NCBI GenBank assembly: GCA_020310875.1
Contig: CM035407.1
Span: forward strand, 220,438,653 to 220,502,652
Source: Ceratopteris richardii
Lineage: Eukaryota; Streptophyta; Polypodiopsida; Polypodiales; Pteridaceae
DNA length: 64,000 bases
Direction of reading: 5' to 3'
Shown: one piece after another, positions 36,271 through 50,239 of the stretch
How positions within the stretch are numbered: the first letter of the stretch is position 1
Layout of the letters: each line of letters starts with the position of its first letter
The notes under the pieces: generated by a model
What the model saw: only the letters and a program-made list of their open reading frames with translations
Database searches by the model: none
Told to the model about the DNA's origin: nothing
Made by a program: the position numbers and the translations under genes

Positions 36271-38427
36271 ACAGAATGTATCCTTCTTCCCAATGGAATC
36301 ACCAATGTGAGTCTTAAGTTTCCCTATTTATCTTTCTGGTGCTATACTTTACAGATAGGTTGACTCAACTAATAGGTAGTCTAGGTTCTTGACGAGAAGG
36401 GCTAAGTGATTATCATAAACCGTTAATTTTTCCTATCAACACACAGTAACGTCCCTCTTCATCTTGGAATCACATTTGCTTATGTGAACTTTGTTTCATA
36501 TAGTATTATTCTCTGCCTCATTGATAGAAACTTAGTCCTTCACTTAATTACACCGAGGATATCCCAAAATTATGCCGCATGGAGTTGATAATTTAGTTTT
36601 TTTCATATTGTATTTACTCACAAACTTTAATTGTTAACGGTGTTCAAAAATCAGCGTATAGAGACACAATTACACCATGAACTCAACAAATAAGAGAATA
36701 CACCAGATATGCAGGAACACAACACAGTCTACATGCTACGGCCAGAATCCCACACACCACCCACAACTATACTTTTGTTTTCATTAATAAAAAATGAATA
36801 AAATGATTTACTTCTACCTTTCGACTATGGTGCACTTTAGTATTACAAATAAAGTAAATATTATGGCAGCTAACACTAGATCCCTATGCTATATCGCATC
36901 CTATCTATCTTTCTACATAGGGATCTAATGATCTCTCTAGAGCTAAGGCCATTCCTATGATCTATGCTCCTTTTGAAAACCATGAATGATGTCGATTACA
37001 TCTTATTTACTTCCATCTAGGCTAATCTATGATCGCAAGCCATAATCTCCAATTGACTAAAAAAACATTCAAAATCTAAAATATGACTTCTTGTAGGTAA
37101 TCACATAGGTACCCTATAGTCTCATCACAAGACCCTATTGAATGTGATAATCCTTCACTACCTTGGAGATTATCACTTCCATCTCTCAAATTCATATGAA
37201 AATTATTGGGGAGGTAAGTCTCATGTAGCCTTACCCTTACATTCATATATATCTATCTTTTATAGAGCATAACCTCAAGAAGATCACTATGTGGGTTCCG
37301 GAGCTCCCATACATGTGTGTGTGTCTCCCCTCTACTCTCTCTCTCCCTCCACCTCCTCCTTGATCCTCTTGCTCATCCCATCAAAGGCCTTCATTGACAT
37401 CAAAGCATGTTGAATGCCAGCGTGCAACGAGATCCAATGGAAGGTTAAGATACAAGAGGTGAATGTGCATGCCGGCATCTTCTTGATAGCACATTGTTAT
37501 TTCTGCCATAACTCGAGAGTTTTGTGTGTAACCTACATAGAGAGTTATGACTTCACAAAAGAGTATTCAAACAATTTGGAGTTTTACTCTACCAAAAATT
37601 CAAAAAGTACCGAGTGATAAAGAATTCAATTCTACAATCACATGGATAGAGGGTCTAAATTTTGGTTGTAAATTGAGTTCTAGAGCTTCAATTGGTGTGC
37701 ATAGCTTGATAAAGCATGCACAATGTTGTAGAAGAACACAACTCCAGATTCAAAAGTATAGATCATCAAAAATACAAAATATGTAGAAATGGTGATCGTG
37801 AAGATGAAAATGATAGCAAATGCTTGTTTTGCTTATATCTTGAGCTACACACCTCTCATGGAGGTGTTTTAAGTACCATTTCATAACTAAAAGATATTTG
37901 TTCAAGTTTAATGATGTCTAAAATTTGAGATTCAGAGGTTATCAACCTCAAAACAACAAAATAAATAGCAATAGATTTTCACCATAGAAACCCTAATTGC
38001 TTTTGGAGGTTCATTTTGTTTTGGAACTCCTATTAGAGATATTTTTTGATATGCAAGCTCTTAATTTTAGAGTTTGAAGCCATTGAATATTTATGATTTA
38101 TGTGGACGCCCCTTCATATGAGAGTAGAGCAGCTTATCTCAAGTTTTAAAATGTAAGGTGGAATTGTAGTATTATTTTTAGTTTATGGCATTTCATATTT
38201 GATTTGAGATCATGGTTTTGTCAATGCATGTATAGTGGCATTGTAGTTATATTCTATTTTATGCCACCTGGATACAACTTTGTTTGCCAGTTGCACATAG
38301 TTTAGTGGAGATTGATTAGGTCCTTGGTTGGTACTTGCATGCATTGCTTTCTTTGCAGGTACATGATCTAGAATGAACCCTTAGTTGCACACATTTTTGT
38401 CACTTGGATTGGATATTGTGTTAGCCT
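36271..38427. other. Unassigned sequence, possibly gypsy G leader or LTR
   Basis: I see no coding region. It includes a short CT-rich run at 37320-37350 and AT-rich text. The part adjoining gag may be the leader and LTR of element G, but no paired LTR is present to prove it. Confidence 0.4.
38423..38427 (+). repeat. Target site duplication of B3, left
   Basis: AGCCT immediately before the LTR start; an identical AGCCT follows the right LTR at 43348-43352. Confidence 0.9.
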
Positions 38428-38650
38428 TGTTGGAGTTAGATGTCTTTGGAAGCACACGAACAACACAAAGATGAAGCTTGGAGCACAACACGCAATACTA
38501 AATGTATCACCACTAGAATGTACAAAGATAAGTAACCCATTAGGGCTATAGGGGTATATACAAGCCGGGGGAAAAATCTCCTAAAGAGGGAAAAAAGTGC
38601 CTTGACGGTCCTAGTGTGTTCACACTCATCACTACCTAAATATATCAACA
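38428..38650 (-). repeat. 3' LTR of B3
   Basis: 223 bases from TGTTGGAGTTAGATG to TATATCAACA, followed by the inverted polypurine tract ATCCCCCCTGGG. Confidence 0.92.
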
Positions 38651-38722
38651 AATCCCCCCTGGGAGTGATGCAATGAACAAGGAGCTGGCACTCATGTATA
38701 AGGAAGTGCCAAGCTATGTGGA

Positions 38723-40185
38723 ATCAATCCACAAAAGGAACTAAGCCCAAAGCTTTGCAGAACACTTCAAACTTCTCGATAATGCACCTCAATGTGCTTA
38801 GTGCGAGCATGGAACACAGGGTTCCTCACAACTGCCAATGTGCTCTACATGTCAATGAAGATGGTGGTGGTAGGAGACTCACAAACACCCAAATCAGCCA
38901 AAAGGTGTCTAAGCCACACACACTCAACAATCGCTCTAAAAGCTGCCCTATACTCAACCTCACAACTAGAAGTGGCCACAACAGGCTACTTCTTGCTCAA
39001 CCAAGATATACATGAGCTACCAAGCATGAAGCAAAAGCCACTAGTGGACACATGAGTGTCATAGTAGCCAGCCCAATCACTGTCAAAAAAAGCATGCAAA
39101 TCTGGCGATAGTGATTCCCTCTTGGGATAAAACAAGCCAAGTATCCGGGTACACTCAAGTAGTGAAATATGTGCTTAACCACTTGCCAATGCTTGACACC
39201 TAGGCAATGCATAAATCTTCTCATCTCTAAGACAACAAATTGAATATCTGGCTGACTAATGTTAAGTAAATCAAGCATCCTATAGGCTATTGATAGAGAA
39301 CAACATCAAATGCATCTCCAGCATCATGAAGACTCAATCGTAAACCTGTCTCCATAGGAGTGCCAATGGGCTTATAGTATTCAAGGCCAAAATGTTGCAA
39401 TAATGTGTCAATATATTCCATTTGCCAAAAAGCCATTCCACCATCAACTTGCATAAACTGAATGCCCAAATAATGATGCAAATACCCCAAATTAGACATC
39501 TCAAATGAGGCATGCAAATCAGCAATATGCTTCTCATGAGGACGTGTGAGCAGCATGTCATCAATATACACAACAATGATCAGAAGCACATCATTCGCAT
39601 GCTTAACATATAAGGTGCTTTCAGTTGGACTATTCTCAAAACCATGTGCAATAAGATAGGTATGCATATTTTCATACCAAGCACGTGGTGCTTGCTTTGA
39701 ATCATATAATGCCTTCTTTAACCTACACACCTGGTTTTATGCTCTTTTTGCACAAAGACACGGGGTTGAAAAACATATACTTCTTCATGCAAGTCACCAT
39801 TGAAAAATGCTATTTTAATGTCCAAATGATGTACATTCCAAACATGATGAGTTGTAAGTGCATAGATGCTACGAACAATACTCATTCAACATGTGGGTGC
39901 AAAGGTGTCATCAAAATCAATGCCTTTTTCCTACGCATAACCCTCTCCAACAAGCGTGGCCTTGTACCTGTCAAATGTTCCATCAGGCTTACGCTTCAAC
40001 TTGTATACCCACTTAATGCCAATGGCCTTCTTGCCAAGAGGCAAGTCACATAAAGACCAAGTACCATTCTTCAGTATAGCATCATAATCAGATTGCATAG
40101 CAGCCATCCAATTTTTTTTAATTTTGTGCTTCATCAAATGAAACAGGATCATTCTCATCACAGAGACTAGACGCAGCCATAGCAT
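38723..40185 (-). pseudogene. B3 reverse transcriptase and RNase H
   Basis: GIKWVYKLKRKPDGTFDRYK near 40010, KALYDSKQAPRAWYENMHTY near 39700 and YIDDMLLTRPHEKH near 39560 (Val of YVDD changed to Ile). RNase H remnants follow to 38723 with GFLSKW-like and HIEVHY text. A small in-frame loss after HEKHIAD and several frameshifts distinguish it from B1. Confidence 0.9.
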
Positions 40186-40275
40186 AGCAATCCACTACAA
40201 AAGAGGCACTATGAGAGCTTGAACGAGTACAATATGACAGAGGTGCATCTAATTTGTTGTCACGCAAAGGTTGAA

Positions 40276-41320
40276 CTAGCCATTTTGGCATAGTTTTTGC
40301 CTCCTCAATATCAGCTTTCTCATCAGCACGTGCATCATGTAAATCTGCATCAGAAATGGAATGACTTGCAAAGGTTGAGAAGCTCCCTCATTAGGACCAG
40401 CACTAGACTCTCCACCTATAAAAAGAGGCAGCAAAGTATCATACATGTCTTTGGAGCTAATAGATGTCTCCTTAGTACATGAAAGTAATGGTTGAATAGA
40501 ATCTTCCACAAAAACAACATCATGGATAACCAAAATGCATTTAGTCTGACAATAGCCTTTACTTTCAAATTTATATCCAACAAAGATACATTTTACTACT
40601 TTATCATCCAATTTCATGTGATCTTGTTCAGGCACTAATGCATATGCCAGACAACCAAAAACATGCAGATGAGCAACGGATGGCTTGCGGCCATGCCAAG
40701 CTTCATATGGAGTGATAGACTGCAGTGCTTTAGTGGGACACCGATTAAGTACATATGTTGCACTTGGCAGCCTCAAGCCAAAAACTATGTGGTAATGCCT
40801 GACTTTTGACCATACATCTCACCATCTCCATCAGTGACTTGTTTTTCTGTTCAACAACTCCATTTTTTTGAGGTGTATACGGCACTGTACACTGATGTTT
40901 TATCCTATTTTCAGCCAAAAATGCATCAAATATTAAAGACATATATTCCCTCCCTCAATCAGAACGGAGGGTGCCCATTTTACACGTTGACAAATTTTCA
41001 GCCAAGACCAAAAACTATTTGAAGCACATAAACAATTCGGAATTTTCTTTCAACGGATATAACCATGCATGCCTGGAAAAATCATCAATGAAAGTCATGA
41101 AGTAAAGATAGTTTTCAAAAGAGGGTGTCTACGTACGACCACATACATCACTCTAAACAAGCTGCAATTTTTGTGTAGCTCGAATAGAACCATCTTATGG
41201 GAATGAGGAATGCTGCATTTTGCCCAAAATGCACCCTTCACATACATGTTTACCAGAAGCCTCAAGTTTGGGCAAAGATGACACCATTTCAGATTTCTAT
41301 AGGTGTAGCAAATTAGCAAA
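40276..41320 (-). pseudogene. B3 integrase
   Basis: AFLAENRIKHQCTVPYTPQK and EQKNKSLMEMVRCMVKSQAL near 40900-40800 form the catalytic Glu region. RCPTKALQSITPYEAWHGRK near 40740 and the linker to LFIGGESSAGPNEGASQPL near 40400 follow. Confidence 0.88.
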
Positions 41321-42829
41321 ATTTAGATGACCAAAGCATACATGCCAAAGCTTTGCAACTGACATAGTGCAAGATTCATGTACTGCACATGATGAATTCT
41401 TCACAGATTTTTCATAATCTATGAGCTTATACAACCCATGAGATAAAATGCCAGAAGGAATAATCACTTCGCCATTTGACAAATCATGAACTGTACATCT
41501 ATCATCAACAAATTTCAAAACCGAACCAATCTTGGCTAGGTCCAAAACTGATAATAGATTCTTATTGATCCCTGACATAAATAAAGCATTTGACAATGTA
41601 AAAGAACTACCATTAGTAGTAGTCAGAATGATCTTACCAACTCGCATAACATGATAAGAGGAGTTATTGGTGCATGTAACAGTATTCCCTATAGGGGCAG
41701 GCTCGAGTGAAGAGAAGAAACTACACTGCGAGGTCATTAGTTTGGTTGCCCCACTATCAAAGTACTGGCAAACATCTGATTCTACTACAAACATGTACTA
41801 CTCATGAGAAGATGGGTCAAAACTGCAAACACTCATCCTACACAGGAGTACCAGACTCTATTTTCAGCATAGAGACCTCTACAACAACCATTCTGGCCTC
41901 TTTCTTCTTTGCCTCTTTAGCAACTAATTTTGGATAGCTCTTAATGACATGATCATTTTCTTTACAATATTTGCAAAACAATTTCTATTTTTCTAATTTT
42001 TTCTCGTCTTTGTCTTCCTTCTTTGATTGTGTAGAATTAGCAGATTTCTGCTTACTAGTAGAAGAGCTCCATTTTCCTTTGCCCTTCTGACTAGCCAAGA
42101 AAGCTTGATCTCTAACATGCATAATAGAACTATTTTGCCTGGACTAGTCTTCCTGCAATAGAACAAAAACTAACTCTTTCAATGTTAAGGCATTTGGATT
42201 TCCTTTCATCATCAAATGAAGAGCAGAAGCAAAACTCTAATATGAGTCTGGGAGACCATTCAAAACAGTCTACGCAAGTGAACTGTCAAGGACTTCATCA
42301 GCAGAAATCAATTGTTCCTTCAAATCCTTGATCTTTGTCAGAAAACTATCCATAGAATCACCTTCATTCATGTGCTCACTCTCCAACTATTTTCAGAGGT
42401 AAGCAAAACGAGCCTCATTCCTAGCCTGGTACAATTTGGTAAGTGTATCCCAAGCATCCTTACTTGTTATACAAGAGCGAATGTGAGGAATAATGGCAGG
42501 TTTAAGAGACAAAGCTATCAATTCATGTGCATGAGCATCTTTGCCATCCCAATGAATTTGCTCTATAGTACGTGCAGCAAAACTGCAACATGAACAAGAA
42601 TTTGCAGAATATCACCATCTTTGATGCCATCTGCATTAGATTCAGTACTTGTATTTGTAGTACCTGTATTTGCACGTGTAATAGGACATCTTTCAACACC
42701 CTACACAATGTTCCACAATTCTTTTGCAAGCAATACATCTCACATCATATAAGCCCACAATGGGTAATTGGTACCATCCAATGTATCCTCAATAGCCAAC
42801 ATATGGAACACATCACTGCTTTCATCCAT
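41297..42829 (-). pseudogene. B3 gag, zinc knuckle and protease
   Basis: Gag starts at 42829 with MDESSDVFHMLAIEDTLDGT. The knuckle near 41970 reads CKYCKENDHVIKSYPK, with the last Cys changed to Tyr. The protease motif QYFDSGATKLMTSQ near 41770 keeps its catalytic Asp. The protease-to-HHCC frame (41794-41297) is open for 165 residues and ends with LWHVCFGHLNFANLL. Confidence 0.88.
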
Positions 42830-43122
42830 GCCCACTGACTAAAATACCCTAATGCAGAAAAATGGTTGTATCTAAAAAATTTGAATAGGAGTACGGCTGT
42901 GATAAACTTGTAGGAGATTCTGAGATGCTTATATTGGCAAACCAAAACTGCTATATATCTTTGGCATAAAAAGATGAAATAGCCTACACAAGCAATGTGA
43001 TAGTGCATTTAGAGGCCAAAAAACCCTGATTATGCTCACCAAATTTCATGCGATTCTGAGACTGCAATGGGAGAGGTGTACATGACACCCTAGATGAGAT
43101 GACGACCTGCTCTGGTACCCAT

Positions 43123-43347
43123 TGTTGGAGTTAGACGTCTCCGAAAGCACATGAACAACACAAGGAAGAGCCTCAAAGCACAACACACAATACTCAATGT
43201 ATTACCACTAGAATGTACAAAGATAAGTAACCCGTTAGGGCTATAGGCATATATAGAAGCCGGGGGGAAAAAACCTCCTAAAGAGGGAAAAAAGTTCCCC
43301 GGTGGTCCTAGTGTGTTTACACACATCACTACCTAAGTATATCAACA
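43123..43347 (-). repeat. 5' LTR of B3
   Basis: 225 bases from TGTTGGAGTTAGACG to TATATCAACA; AGCCT follows. Confidence 0.92.
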
Positions 43348-43352
43348 AGCCT

Positions 43353-43827
43353 ATGGTCATTGATTTGATATTTTATTTGCTACTCTCATTCTTGGCATAT
43401 GTGGATGGTGATTCCCACATGGTTATTTTGTTCTAGAGTGCATTTTGCCAGCTTTTATGCTAGAAGAGTACTCTAGTGCATCCTTCAAGCTTGTCTGATA
43501 GCTTTGGATCTTATTTAATATCTAGATATTTGGACAAGATCATAAGTGACTTGTGATTAGTGGAACCATTTTTTGGTGAGATTGTTTCTCAAGTAGGAGG
43601 TGCATGATCAATGTATTGACATGCATTGTCATTAGTTTATTGGTGTTTATGTTGAGCATTTCATATGATTAGATTAGTAATAGGTGGTGAGAGGTTCCCC
43701 ATTCTTCTTTTGCAACTAATTATCTTTTTTTGTATTGCTCAATTTATAGGGGGATACTCTATCAAATCTCTCCCAAGATTCTTTCACATCTACTTAGTCA
43801 TTTTGGAGCCTTATTGAGAATGCTTAC
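43353..43827. other. Unassigned sequence between B3 and B4
   Basis: AT-rich text that continues the sequence left of B3. No gene seen. Confidence 0.4.
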
Positions 43828-44058
43828 TGTTGATATATTTAGGTAGTGATGTGTGTGAACACTCTAGGACTCTTGAGCCACTTTTTTCCCTCTTTAGGAG
43901 GTTTTTTCCCCTCGTATTGTATATACACCTATTGCCCTAACGGGCTACTTATCTTTGTACATTCTAGTGGTAATACATTGAGTAGTGTGTGTTGTGTTCC
44001 AAGCTTCTTCTTCTTCCTTGTGTTGTTTGTGCGCTTCCAGCGATGTCTAACTCCACCA
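43828..44058 (+). repeat. 5' LTR of B4
   Basis: 231 bases, TGTTGATATATTTAGG to AACTCCACCA; aligned with the B1 LTR. Confidence 0.92.
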
Positions 44059-44391
44059 ATGGGTATCAAAGCAGGTCACCACTTCATCTAGGGCATCGTC
44101 CACACTCCTTCGGTTGCAATCTCAGAATCACACAAATTTTTATGAGCATACTCAGGATGTTTCAGAGATCAAAACTGCTTTGCTATGCGGCACCAAAATC
44201 GTGATCTAAGCTCCTTTAGACCTCCGAATGCACTATCGCAACACTTATGTAGGCTATTTTGTCTTTTTGTGCCAAAGTTATATACCAGTTTCAGTTCGCT
44301 ACAGGCTTAGGAGAATTTATCTAGGCAAATTTGATTAACATTTTGAGATATATTCAATTTCTGTGTCAAGGTATTTTATTCACTCACCAAT

Positions 44392-45368
44392 ATGGCTGAA
44401 AGCAGTTATGTATTCGGTATGTTGGTTGTTGAGGATAAGTTGGATGGTACCAACTACCTGTTATGGGCTTATATGATGCGACATGTATTGGTTGCAAAAG
44501 GACTATGGAATATTATGCAGGGTGTTGAAAGAAGTCCTATTACACCTATGAATATAGGTATTGCAAATACGGGTGCTGGAGTTGATGGAGATGGTGTCAA
44601 AGATGGTGATATTCTACAGATTCCTATTCGTGCTACAGTTTCTATTGCACCTACTGTAGATAAAATTCGTTGGGATGGCAAAGATGCTCAAGCACATGCA
44701 TTGATAGCTTTGTCTATCAAATGTGTCATTATTCCTCACCTTCACTCTTGTAGAACAGCTAAGGATGCTTGGGATACACTTACTACATTGTACCAAGCTA
44801 GGACTGAGGCTTGTGTTGCTTACCTCCAAAAATAGTTGGAGAGAGCACATGAATGAAGGGAATTCTATGGACAGTTTGCTAACAAAGATCAAGATTTGAA
44901 AGAACAGTTGATTTCTGTTGATGAAGCTATACCAGATAGCTCACTTGTGCGGACCGTTCTGAATGGTCTTCCTAATTCATATTAGAGTTTTGCTTCTACT
45001 CTTCATTTGATGATTAAAGGAAATCCAAATGCCTTGTCATTTGAGGAGTTAGTCTCCATTTTGTTGTAGGAAATGGAGCTCAGCTATTAACAAGCAAAAA
45101 TCTGCAAATGCTGCACATTCGAAGAAGGAAGACAAAGATGAGAAGAAATCAAAAAAGCAGAAATTGTTTTGTAAGTACTATAAAGGAAATGATCATATCA
45201 TAAAGAACTCTCCAAAACTAGTTGCTAAAGAGGCAAAGAACAAACAGGCTGGAATGGTTGTTATAGAGGCCTCTACACCCAAAAGAGAGTCTGCTAATCT
45301 TGTGTAGGAAGAAGAATGGGCGTTTACTATTGTTTGCAATTTTGACCCATCTTCTCATGAGCAGTGCA
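44392..45368 (+). pseudogene. B4 gag and zinc knuckle
   Basis: MAESSYVFGMLVVEDKLDGT opens at 44392 and reads to YQARTEACVAYLQK, then TAG at 44833 where B2 has CAG. The rest of gag includes TAG stops near 44983 and 45067. The knuckle near 45168 reads CKYYKGNDHIIKNS, with two zinc ligands lost. Confidence 0.9.
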
Positions 45369-46720
45369 TGTATGTAGTAGACTCAGATGTTTGGTACTTT
45401 GTTAGTGGGGCAACCAAACATATTACCTTGCAGCACAGTTTTTTCTCTTCACTCGAGCCTACTCCTACAGGGAATACTATCACATGCACCAACAACGCCT
45501 ATTATCCCATCATGGGAGTTGGTAAGATTGTTCTGACTATTGCTGATGATAGTTCTTTCACTTTGTCAGATGCTTTTTTTGTCCCAGGGATCAAGAAAAA
45601 TCTGTTATCAGTTTTTGCATTAGCCAAGATTGGCTTAGTTGTGAAATTTGTTGATGACAGATGTGCAGTTCATGATCTGTCAAATGGCAATGTCATTATT
45701 GCTTTTGGCATTTTATGTCATGGCTTGTATATGCTCATAGACTATGAAAGATCTGTGAATGATTTGGCATGTGCAGTGGCATGATTCTCAGGAAATGTCA
45801 AATGCAAAGCTTTGGCATGCACGCTTTGGTCATCTAAAGTTTGCTAGTTTGCTACGCCTGCAGAAATTTGATATGGTTTCCTCTTTGCCCAAACTTGAGG
45901 CACCCAGAAAACATGTCTATGAAGGTTGTATTTTGGGTAGAATTCAGAGTTCCTCCTTTCCAAAATATGGTTCAGTTTGAGCTACGCAGAAATTGCAGCT
46001 TGTACATAGTGATGTTTGTGGTCCTATTGAAACACCTTCTTTTGGGAACTATTTTTACTTTGTGGCTTTCATCGATGATTATTCCAGGCATGCATGGATA
46101 TATCCATTGAAGATAGAGCCCGAAGTGTTTATGTGCTTCAAAAAGTTTCTAGTTTTGGCTAAAAATCTGTCAGCATGTAAAATAAGCACCCTCCATTTTG
46201 ATCGAGGGAGAGAATATACGTCTTCTGACTTTAATGCTTTTCTAGCTGAATGTGGGATAAAACATCAGTGTATAGTGTCTTATACACCTCAACAAAATGG
46301 AGTTGCTAAACAGAAGAGCAGGTCACTCATGGAGATGGCAATGTGTATAGTAAAGAGTCACGCTTTATCACATAATTTCTGGCTTAAGGTTGTCATGTGT
46401 GCAACATATGTACTTAACAAGTGTTTCTCATCTGTGTGTTTTTGGTTGTTTGGCATATGCATTAGTGCCTGAACAACATCATAGAAAATTGGATGATAAA
46501 GCAGTAAAATGTATTTTTGTTCAGTACAGTTCTAAAAGTAAAGGCTATCGTCTGTATCATCTGCAGACCAAATGCATTCTATTTAGCTGTGATGTTGTCT
46601 TTGTGGAAGATGCTATTCAACCATGGCTTTCATGTACTAACGAGACATATGTTAGCTCCAAAGACATGTATGACACTTTGTTGCATCTTTTCACAGGTGG
46701 ATAGTCTAGTGCAGGTCCTA
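45368..46720 (+). pseudogene. B4 protease and integrase
   Basis: The protease frame has DVWYFVSGATKHITLQHSFF near 45395: the catalytic Asp is Val. The integrase reads LWHARFGHLKFASLLRLQKF near 45810, HSDVCGPIETPSFGNYFYF near 46003 and PQQNGVAKQKSRSLMEMA near 46290. A deletion removes the CPTKALQ...EAW stretch near 46423. Confidence 0.9.
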
Positions 46721-46899
46721 ATAAGGCAACTTCTCAACCTTTGCAAGTGTCATGTGATGATGTACATCATTCCATTTCTGATGCAGATTTACATGATGCA
46801 CTTCTTGATGTGAGAGTTGATATTGAGCAGGCAAAAACTATGCCAAAAAGGTTGGTGCAAACTTTGCGTGACAACACATTAGATGCACCTCTATCATAT

Positions 46900-47393
46900 C
46901 CTACTCATTCAGGCTCTCATAATGCCTCTTTTGCATCAGATTGCTATGCTATGTTGCATCTAGTCTTTGTGATCAGAATAAGCCCATTTTGTTTGATGAA
47001 GCACAAAACTCAGAAAATTGGATGACTGCTATGCAATCTAAATATGATGCTATAATAAAGAATGGTACTTGGTCTTTATGTCACTTGCCTCCTAGCAAGA
47101 AGGCCATTGGCAATAAGTGGGTATACAAGCTGAAGTGTAAGCCTAATGGAACAAATGACAGGTATAAGGCAAGGCTTGGTGCAAAGGGTTATGCACAGGA
47201 AAGAGGCATTGATTTTGATGAGACCTTTGCACCTACATGCCATATGACTACTGTTCGTAGCATTTGTGCACTTGCAGCTCATCCTGGTTGGAATGTACAT
47301 CAGTTGGACATTGAAACTGCATTTTTGAATGGTGACTTGCATGAAGAACTATATGTTTTTCAGCCCCGTGGCTTGAGATGCATTTGATGATGT
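46900..47393 (+). pseudogene. B4 reverse transcriptase, N-terminal part only
   Basis: FDEAQNSENWMTAMQSKYDA near 47000, then YKARLGAKGYAQERGIDFDE near 47165 and LDIETAFLNGDLHEELYVFQ near 47305. It stops before the KALYGLKQAPRAW block because of the internal deletion. Confidence 0.9.
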
Positions 47394-48785
<1,392 letters not shown>

Positions 48786-50239
48786 AGTGAGGCACTGATG
48801 ACACAAGAGAGAGAGAGAGAGGAAGAGGTGGCTATTGGCACATTTGGAGGCAGATAGAATGGAGAGAGAGAGAGAGAGGTTCCTTCCGGGGGCCAAATTA
48901 TCTTGAAGCACACGTAGAGAAAAGAAAGTTTAGAGAGATAGAGAGAATGATATTCCCCTCCTCCTTTTTTTGGCTGCTGTAAAGGTGCCTGCATGTGCAA
49001 AAGGCAATGAGAGAGAGAGAGAGTTTTAATTTTCCTTCCCCTCATGGCAGCGGTCTGACAATCTTGGCGGCTCTACAGATCATGCATGCAGGGAGTGGGG
49101 AGAGAGAGAGAGAGAGAGAGAGATGCATGTATGTATGCATTTAAGTATTGATGATGTATGCATGTGTGCATAATATTCATGCATGAGTATGCATGTGTGA
49201 TGTTAATATGTATGTAAAATGATGTAGATGAGATGCATATGTATGTTAGATGCATGAGTAATGTATGTTTGCATGCATGTATATGTATGTGCATATGCAG
49301 GCTTATGGGTGTATGCATGTGCATGATTAACACATGCATAAGTAATTTTAATGTATGCATGAGCATATGCATAAGTATAGGATTTAAGAATGCATGTGTA
49401 TGTGAGCATGTGCATATATGCATGATGAACAAATGCATATGCATATATTGTGTACATGTGCATGGATCAGTATGTATGCATATATGTAAGTGCATGTATG
49501 TATGCATGAGGTAAATAGAATGCATGTAGTATGAGTATGATGTGGAAAGGCATAAGCATACTTATAGGTGATGTGTGCATGTGCATGTATGAATTAAATG
49601 TATTTATGCATGTGTATGCATGATATTAAGTGCATGTATAAGTGTGAATGCATGAGTATGTGAGCATGTGCTTAAAAGTGCATAGATGCATGGTATGTAT
49701 GTAAGTGAGATGTACATATGCATAAGAATGATGAGTTTAGATGCATGTGAAATAGAAATACATGTATGAGAATATATGAAAGCATGAATTTATGAATATA
49801 TCAGCATGCATATGTATGTCATAGAATTAATGTATGCATAAGATGAAAGTGAGTGTAGTTGAGGTGCATAAATGCATGGTAAGCATAGTGTAAGTGCATT
49901 AGAAGTATGTGATGGTGTATGAGCGTGCATATAAGAGCTAAAATATGTATAAGTAAACCCTAATCCTAATGCTAAAAACCTGAAACCCTATTTTATATAT
50001 ATATTTATTTATATATTCAGATTTTTTCTTAATTAATCCTATTTTTATATATTTAATTATATATATTTAATTAAATTATTTAAAATCCTAGAACTTTTTA
50101 TATATGTATTATATGCATGTGTATGTGTATGTGTGTATATAGGTTATGTAGGTGTTAAAACCCTAAAACCCTAATCAGAAAGACTTAGACTTAAACCTAA
50201 AATACTAAAACGTAAATACTTAAACACCTATAAAAATCT
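48786..50239. other. Inverted repeat interior: GAGA-rich then ATGCAT-rich sequence
   Basis: 48590-49120 carries many short (GA)n runs; a GTGAGGCACTGATGACAC unit occurs twice (about 48693 and 48789). 49120-49950 is built of ATGCATG/TGTATG words. Frames through it are artefacts of the repeat. Telomere-like AAACCCTAA words near 49956 and 50158 are few and irregular. Confidence 0.6.

Larger units (their letters stand above)
38428..43347 (-). mobile_element. Full-length Ty1/copia element, family B copy B3
   Basis: 4,920 bases with LTRs at 38428-38650 and 43123-43347, a perfect AGCCT duplication, a polypurine tract and a primer site (minus strand GGTACCAGAGC). The polyprotein runs from ATG 42829 to about 38723. 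Stops and frameshifts inactivate it. The disrupted host sequence is unidentified. Confidence 0.93.
43828..47393 (+). mobile_element. Ty1/copia element, family B copy B4, right-truncated
   Basis: The 5' LTR (43828-44058), primer site (GGTATCAAAGC at 44062-44072) and polyprotein are present to the middle of reverse transcriptase. At about 47375 the text jumps from the FQPRG block to a sequence that in B1 lies about 430 bases further on. It then ends at about 47393, where the inverted repeat begins. The RNase H and 3' LTR are missing. Confidence 0.9.

Noticed and set aside
49953..50230. Telomere-like AAACCCTAA words suggesting an interstitial telomere
   Set aside because: Only a few irregular copies occur, without a tandem array; AT-rich text of this kind yields them by chance.
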